Assembly (NCBI GenBank): GCA_937958315.1
Contig: CALFGH010000199.1
Coordinates: 1 to 17,003, forward strand
DNA: 17,003 nucleotides
Reading direction: 5' to 3'
DNA from: an uncultured Collinsella sp.
GTDB taxonomy: Bacteria > Actinomycetota > Coriobacteriia > Coriobacteriales > Coriobacteriaceae
The notes under the pieces are model-generated. The model was given only the letters and a program-made list of their open reading frames with translations, was not told the DNA's origin and did not search any database. Shown piece after piece: positions 14,384 to 17,003 of the stretch. The stretch's first letter is position 1; each line of letters opens with the position of its first letter. The translations under genes were made by a program, and so were the position numbers.

Positions 14384-15277
14384 ATGGATACGAGTTATTA
14401 CAACCGCTTTGGTGCCGAGGAACTTACGCGCCGCTTGTCGAGCGAGACCTTGTTGGCGCAGGGCCCCATGGGCAGTGTTCTGTTGAGTGAGTACGATGCC
14501 GCCGACATTCCACCGGCGTTTTGGAATCTGGCAGAGCCGCAGACCGTTTCTCGTATCCATCGCTTGTATGTCGCCGCCGGCGCGCAGGTGCTCATTACCA
14601 ACACCTTTCAGGCATCAAGCTATGCCCTCAAGCACGACCAGATTGCGCCGTCCGTGGCGGAGGTCAATCGCGGGGCCGTCGACGATGCTCGCCAGGCGCA
14701 CCCACAGCTGCTGCTGGGCTCGATGGGCCCGATTTGTATTGAGTGGTTTGCCGAGGACTCTGCCGAGTATCGTGAAATCCGAGGCATTGCGCGCGAACAA
14801 GCGCACGCCTTGCTCAATGCTGGTGTTGACGGTCTGCTGATCGAGACGGTGACGTCTATCCGTAATTTGCAGCCCATGCTTGCCGGCGCCCGAGATGCCG
14901 CCGACGGTATGCCTGTCCTGGTGAGTTTTGTCGTTGACGATAAAGGCGACCTGTTGGGCGATGGCCTCAACATCGAGGCAGCCGTTTTGTACGCCGAAAA
15001 ACACGGCGCAAACTCGGTTGGTGTTAATTGCTGTTCGCTTGCGGCCGCGAACGCGGCGGTGCCCAGGATGGTTGCATCGGCGACTACTCCCGTCACGGTG
15101 CGTCCCAACGCGGGAAATCCGGTTCAGACACAGGATGGTCCCGTGTGGCATGAGGACCCCGAAGCCTTCGCTCGCGCATGCGTCGAGTGGAAGCGGGCGG
15201 GCGCCGCAATGGTAGGCAGCTGCTGCGGAACCACGGCGGTTACGACAGCCGCTATGGCAGATGCGCTCAATATATAG
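14384..15277 (+). CDS. Zinc-dependent homocysteine S-methyltransferase family protein
   Basis: This 297-residue protein matches the homocysteine-binding barrel domain found in MetH, BHMT and MmuM. It begins with LLAQGPMGSVL (23–33), has TNTFQAS at 72–78, and ends with the zinc motif. The three cysteine ligands are C216 in GVNCCS and C280/C281 in GSCCGT. It stands alone without the folate, B12 or activation domains of MetH. The methyl donor is therefore either a small molecule such as S-methylmethionine or betaine, or is delivered by separate proteins; the sequence does not tell which. ATG 14384 follows the regulator stop by 10 nt, with a weak GGGA at 14375–14378, so it is probably co-transcribed and perhaps coupled. 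A strong terminator follows. Confidence 0.87.
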   Translation: MDTSYYNRFGAEELTRRLSSETLLAQGPMGSVLLSEYDAADIPPAFWNLAEPQTVSRIHRLYVAAGAQVLITNTFQASSYALKHDQIAPSVAEVNRGAVDDARQAHPQLLLGSMGPICIEWFAEDSAEYREIRGIAREQAHALLNAGVDGLLIETVTSIRNLQPMLAGARDAADGMPVLVSFVVDDKGDLLGDGLNIEAAVLYAEKHGANSVGVNCCSLAAANAAVPRMVASATTPVTVRPNAGNPVQTQDGPVWHEDPEAFARACVEWKRAGAAMVGSCCGTTAVTTAAMADALNI

Positions 15278-15302
15278 AACCCGAAAATGGGAGTATCGAA
15301 TC

Positions 15303-15327
15303 ACCGCCCCCGCTGGGGCGGTTTTTT
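15303..15327 (+). terminator. Intrinsic terminator of the regulator–methyltransferase unit
   Basis: ACCGCCCC (15303–15310) pairs with GGGGCGGT (15315–15322) around the loop CGCT. The T run is 15322–15327, 25 nt after the methyltransferase stop. This is a textbook intrinsic terminator. Confidence 0.92.
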
Positions 15328-15376
15328 GTTGTCGGTGCGCACCTCGACGCTTTTGCCTAAACGGTGAACGAGCGTG

Positions 15377-15408
15377 CCGGCGGCTTGCCGGATGCCCGTT
15401 GCGGGTAT
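15377..15408 (+). promoter_or_regulatory. Two adjacent hairpins in the phosphomutase leader region
   Basis: CCGGC (15377–15381) pairs with GCCGG (15387–15391) around GGCTT. Directly after it, ATGCCCG (15392–15398) pairs with CGGGTAT (15402–15408) around TTG, with one G·U pair. They lie 44–75 nt before the gene start. A poor promoter match (TTGCCG 15385–15390, 15 bp, TATACC 15406–15411) coincides with them, so they may be promoter DNA rather than RNA structure. I see no known riboswitch pattern. Confidence 0.3.
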
Positions 15409-15451
15409 ACCTCATGCGTACCATGATCCAAACACTGCGAGGTGTCTGCGC

Positions 15452-16852
15452 GTGTGCGCGATAATTCACTTTGGAACTGACGGTTGGCGAGCTCGCGTCG
15501 ACGGAGACTTTACTATCAACAACGTCGCTCGTGTCACTGATGCTATCGGCAGGCTATGGCAAAAGACGAATCCCGGTAAAACGGTATATGTAGGATTTGA
15601 CACTCGGCCGCTAGCGCGCGAGTTCGCCGAGTTCGCGGCGGGCGTGATTGCCGCCCACGGGCTCGATGCCGTGCTCGTGTCTCGACCGGTGCCGACTCCC
15701 GCTCTTACGTGGGCGGCTGCGTATGACGGCGAGGCATGCGGCGCGCTTATGGTGACGGGCTCACATCATCCGCAGGGCTATCTATGCCTCAAGCTGCGGA
15801 TGGGTGATGGCTCGACGGCCAACCAGGATGTCATCGAAGAGCTCGAGGAGACGATGGCCGCCGAGCCGCTGGGGCTTGAGGGGCAATACCGCACGGCAGA
15901 TATCATTCCCGACTATATGCGAGCGGTGGCATCGTTTGTCGACGCGGATGCCATTCGCGCCGCGCATATGCGTGTGGTGGTTGACCCCATGGGCGGAGCT
16001 GCGCAGGGATATCTTGCCGACTTGCTTCGAGAGCTTGGCGTCGAAGTCCATGAGATTCACGCCGACGAGACGACCGATAGGGGAGATATCTGCCCCGACC
16101 CGGTCGAGCCGTGGGTGGATGCTTGTGAGCGCGCAGTTGTCGAAGACGGGGCGTGCGCCGGTCTGGTGACTGATGGCGACGCCGATCGTATCGGCGCGGT
16201 TGATGAGCGCGGCAGATATATACATCCACATCAGATCATGGCGCTCGTTTTGGGCGATTTGGTCCAGTATCGCAATCTGAAGGGACGCGTCGTCGTCAAC
16301 CTTTCATGCTCCACGCTTGTGCGTCGCATTGCCGAGGCACTCGGCTGCCGCGTGGTCATCAAGCCCGTCGGTTTTAAATATATAGCCGCCGAGATGAAGA
16401 AGGGCGGCGTTCTCGTGGGCGGTGAAGAGGCCGGTGGTATCGGTATCGCCGCGCACATGCCCGAGCGCGACGGCATCCTTGCCTGCCTGATTTTGTGCGA
16501 GCTCATGGCCAAGACCGGCGCGCCCTTGGGCGTGCTTATCGATCAGCTCGAGGCGAGCTTTGGCAAGACGAGTTACGGACGTCGAGATTTGCGCCTTGAG
16601 GCCGAGGATGCCGAGACGTTGCGCACGCTGCTTCCCGGCGTGAATCCCAAGTCGATATGCGGCAAGGCGCCGCAGAGCGTAAGCCATATGGACGGCTTGC
16701 GTCTGGCATTTGAGGATGACACCTGGCTGCTGATCCGTCCCAGCGGGACCGAACCGGTGGTGCGCGTGTACGCCGAGGGCTTTTCGGTGGAGGAGCGCGA
16801 TGAGCTGCTGGATGCCGGCTGCGCTTTGGCCAGGGGCGCATATCGGCTATAG
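15452..16852 (+). CDS. Phosphoglucomutase/phosphomannomutase family protein (alpha-D-phosphohexomutase)
   Basis: This 466-residue enzyme of the four-domain family moves phosphate between C1 and C6 of hexose phosphates through a phosphoserine. The N-terminus reads IHFGTDGWRARVDGDF. The catalytic serine is S104 in VTGSHHPQGY, Mg2+ binds at DGDADRIG (241–248), the sugar-specificity loop is GGEEAGG (323–329), and the phosphate-binding loop is RPSGTEPVVRVYAE (429–442). I start at GTG 15452 because GAGGTG (15439–15444) is 7 nt upstream and the conserved fold begins 5 residues later; the frame is open back to 15374 without family similarity. The active-site loop departs from the usual TASHNPxxYNGxK: it has HHP for HNP and lacks the NG before lysine. 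The sugar preference (glucose, mannose or glucosamine) cannot be read from this. Confidence 0.88.
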   Translation: MCAIIHFGTDGWRARVDGDFTINNVARVTDAIGRLWQKTNPGKTVYVGFDTRPLAREFAEFAAGVIAAHGLDAVLVSRPVPTPALTWAAAYDGEACGALMVTGSHHPQGYLCLKLRMGDGSTANQDVIEELEETMAAEPLGLEGQYRTADIIPDYMRAVASFVDADAIRAAHMRVVVDPMGGAAQGYLADLLRELGVEVHEIHADETTDRGDICPDPVEPWVDACERAVVEDGACAGLVTDGDADRIGAVDERGRYIHPHQIMALVLGDLVQYRNLKGRVVVNLSCSTLVRRIAEALGCRVVIKPVGFKYIAAEMKKGGVLVGGEEAGGIGIAAHMPERDGILACLILCELMAKTGAPLGVLIDQLEASFGKTSYGRRDLRLEAEDAETLRTLLPGVNPKSICGKAPQSVSHMDGLRLAFEDDTWLLIRPSGTEPVVRVYAEGFSVEERDELLDAGCALARGAYRL

Positions 16853-17003
16853 CCAAGGGGCCACTCTATATAAAGATGTGCTCGGCAAGCGGTAGCTATC
16901 AACTGGCAAGCGTCAGTTGAAGGCACAGTTGTGTAGGAAATGTGTGCGCCCAGATTCCCGCCCCCGGGGCCCCTCCGGTCTGGCAATATATCTCCTTGCC
17001 GCG
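16853..17003. other. Unassigned non-coding sequence to the window end
   Basis: No credible gene is seen in these 151 nt. The octamer GGCAAGCG occurs twice (16884–16891 and 16905–16912), 21 bp apart. A 7-bp hairpin, TCAACTG/CAGTTGA, lies at 16899–16920, and a further CAGTTG at 16926–16931. A GC-rich block (16957–16976) and GGCAA/TTGCC arms (16982–17000) follow. No intrinsic terminator with a T tract is visible for the phosphomutase gene. It may be an upstream control region or the beginning of a structured RNA cut by the window edge. Confidence 0.4.

Noticed and set aside
15374..15451. Longer N-terminus for the phosphomutase
   Set aside because: The extra 26 residues have no family similarity and overlap hairpins. 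GTG 15452 has GAGGTG 7 nt upstream and starts just before the conserved FGTDGWR.
16876..16920. 14-codon frame beginning ATG 16876, considered as a leader peptide
   Set aside because: No Shine-Dalgarno, no run of regulatory codons, and no identified downstream gene.
16573..16986. Minus-strand frame starting TTG 16986 with AAGGAG upstream
   Set aside because: The ribosome-binding-like AAGGAG drew attention, but most of the frame lies opposite the phosphomutase C-terminus and its translation is Pro/Arg/Ser-rich with no motif. The AAGGAG sits in a small GGCAA/TTGCC hairpin.
16853..17003. RNase P RNA, tmRNA, cobalamin riboswitch or T-box in the last 151 nt
   Set aside because: I looked for their conserved cores on both strands and found none. 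The segment is also cut by the window edge.

Overview
The window looks like a core-genome segment of a high-GC Gram-positive bacterium. My best inference is Coriobacteriia (Actinomycetota), probably Collinsella or a close relative. The basis is the GC-rich sequence, frequent GTG/TTG starts, the gene order tsaC–glpK–upp–atp–murA–LCP, and the style of the proteins. No 16S gene or taxonomic marker is present, so this is a family-level impression.

Layout: (1) 1–2553, plus strand: the 3' end of a threonylcarbamoyl-AMP synthase gene (tsaC/ywlC), glycerol kinase (glpK) and uracil phosphoribosyltransferase (upp). (2) 2554–2835: a non-coding segment with hairpins, nested palindromes and a convincing sigma70-type promoter. 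(3) 2836–9720: a complete F1Fo ATP synthase operon in the classical order, small AtpI-like membrane protein–B–E–F–H–A–G–D–C. The genes abut or overlap tightly, except for a 125-nt gap before atpE that carries a hairpin and a strong Shine-Dalgarno. (4) An intrinsic terminator at 9757–9795, then murA (TTG start) and an LCP-family cell-wall ligase gene. (5) 12332–12582: a convergent junction with three hairpins, two of them clear intrinsic terminators. (6) pepT on the minus strand, divergent from a DtxR/MntR-family metalloregulator that heads a two-gene unit with a zinc homocysteine S-methyltransferase. A perfect 20-bp palindrome lies between the divergent genes. (7) An intrinsic terminator, a short leader with two hairpins, and a phosphoglucomutase/phosphomannomutase-family gene, followed by 151 nt of unassigned sequence to the window end.

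The genes cover energy coupling (a proton-type ATP synthase, judged from the c-subunit ion site), nucleotide and glycerol salvage, peptidoglycan precursor synthesis (MurA), wall-polymer attachment (LCP), peptide breakdown (PepT) and methionine formation (homocysteine methyltransferase).

I see no mobile elements, CRISPR arrays, tRNA/rRNA genes or phage genes, and no clear new multi-gene system. The best leads are small: the palindromic operator candidate beside a metalloregulator with a mixed Mn/Fe-type ligand set, the unusually short c subunit, the hairpin before atpE, a signal-peptide-like N-terminus on subunit b, an insertion in subunit alpha, and an atypical catalytic loop in the phosphomutase.
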